Positions 63,876-64,000 of a stretch of 64,000 nt of DNA are shown in pieces. The notes under the pieces were generated by a model. The model was not told the origin of the DNA and ran no database searches. It saw nothing but the letters and a program-made list of their open reading frames with translations. Location of the stretch: NCBI GenBank assembly GCA_003249955.1, contig QKHS01000011.1:1-64000 (forward strand). The letters are read 5' to 3'. Origin of the DNA: Bacteroidales bacterium. GTDB lineage: Bacteria; Bacteroidota; Bacteroidia; Bacteroidales; ML635J-15. Numbering within the stretch: position 1 is the first letter of the stretch; each line of letters starts with the position of its first letter. Position numbers and translations under genes: made by a program.

Positions 63876-64000
63876 ATGAACAGAGTTAAAGTTTTTTTGT
63901 GGGGTCTTATGGTATTAATCTCCGGGATATCTTTTTCACAGGAAATGGATTTATCCTACGATGCCTATTTAATTACAATGCGCGACATAAGCATCAGTAA
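63876..64000 (+). CDS. Secreted protein, 3' end beyond the window
   Basis: An ATG at 63876 opens a frame that runs off the window edge. The first 41 residues form a signal peptide (NRVKVFLWGLMVLISGISFS) with cleavage before QEMDLSYDAY. Too little is visible to name a family. It is on the same strand as the sigma/anti-sigma-like pair with a 240-base gap, so it may be a target or third member of the locus. Confidence 0.65.
   Translation, partial: MNRVKVFLWGLMVLISGISFSQEMDLSYDAYLITMRDISIS

Noticed and set aside
57225-64000. Type III CRISPR-associated caspase (Craspase-like) system
   Set aside because: A CHAT protein is present but no Cas7-11, Csx30-like partner or CRISPR array is visible, and the CHAT protein has a signal peptide.

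Overview
The window reads as chromosomal DNA of a Bacteroidota bacterium, most likely an uncultured or environmental member of Bacteroidales or a close relative. The evidence is a type IX secretion system sortase/porin-like pair (PorU2/PorV2), several cargo proteins with C-terminal T9SS sorting domains, upstream regions that repeatedly carry the Bacteroidota -7 element TAnnTTTG, AT-rich intergenic DNA, and lipoprotein-rich gene content. Most genes lie on the minus strand. No rRNA, CRISPR array, transposase or integrase is visible.

Layout. 1-1.9 kb: a 5'-truncated methyltransferase and rsgA. 2.3-7.0 kb: a small accessory stretch with a rhomboid protease, a rifampin ADP-ribosyltransferase (arr) in one operon with a HigBA toxin-antitoxin pair whose toxin is frameshifted, and an AlbA_2/HATPase transcription-regulator-like gene. 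That last gene is bracketed by two copies of the 3' end of gpsA; the intact gpsA follows at 7.0-8.0 kb. 8.2-8.8 kb is a tandem array of roughly 140-170 bp units. 8.8-10.8 kb encodes a collagen-like/Lcl-domain surface protein and a T9SS cargo protein.

11.5-28.5 kb is an alpha-glucan (glycogen) region: a giant glycogen synthase-phosphorylase fusion, a GH57 amylase-like enzyme, a GT4 glycogen-synthase-like transferase and a debranching enzyme. An accessory block at 15.9-23.8 kb divides it. That block holds small lipoproteins, a pentapeptide-repeat protein, an unrecognised two-gene membrane cassette, and a small repeat lipoprotein paired with a radical SAM/SPASM enzyme, which is probably a peptide-modification system. 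28.8-33.7 kb is housekeeping: an MIP18-family protein, sufE, trxA, dnaE. 34.0-40.1 kb is porU2-porV2. 40.3-41.5 kb is pssA, purS and tRNA-His.

41.7-58.8 kb holds envelope and secreted proteins (a lipoprotein, an M16 peptidase lipoprotein, a very large C10 peptidase exported by T9SS, a CPBP membrane protease), a 36-residue membrane microprotein, polA, and a secreted TPR-like protein. 59.0-64.0 kb is a divergent locus: an exported TPR-CHAT (caspase-like) protein on one side, and a sigma-factor-like gene, a zinc-finger membrane anti-sigma-like gene and the start of a secreted protein on the other. I infer a membrane-signalling module.

Intergenic DNA carries several degenerate low-complexity repeat families at multiple loci: GGAAGACGGAAG-type, CAATATTCAACA-type, GGTAATCTGT-type, and a long palindromic element near 23.3-23.7 kb. 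Protein positions and motifs were counted by eye; family names come from recognising motifs, not from database searches.
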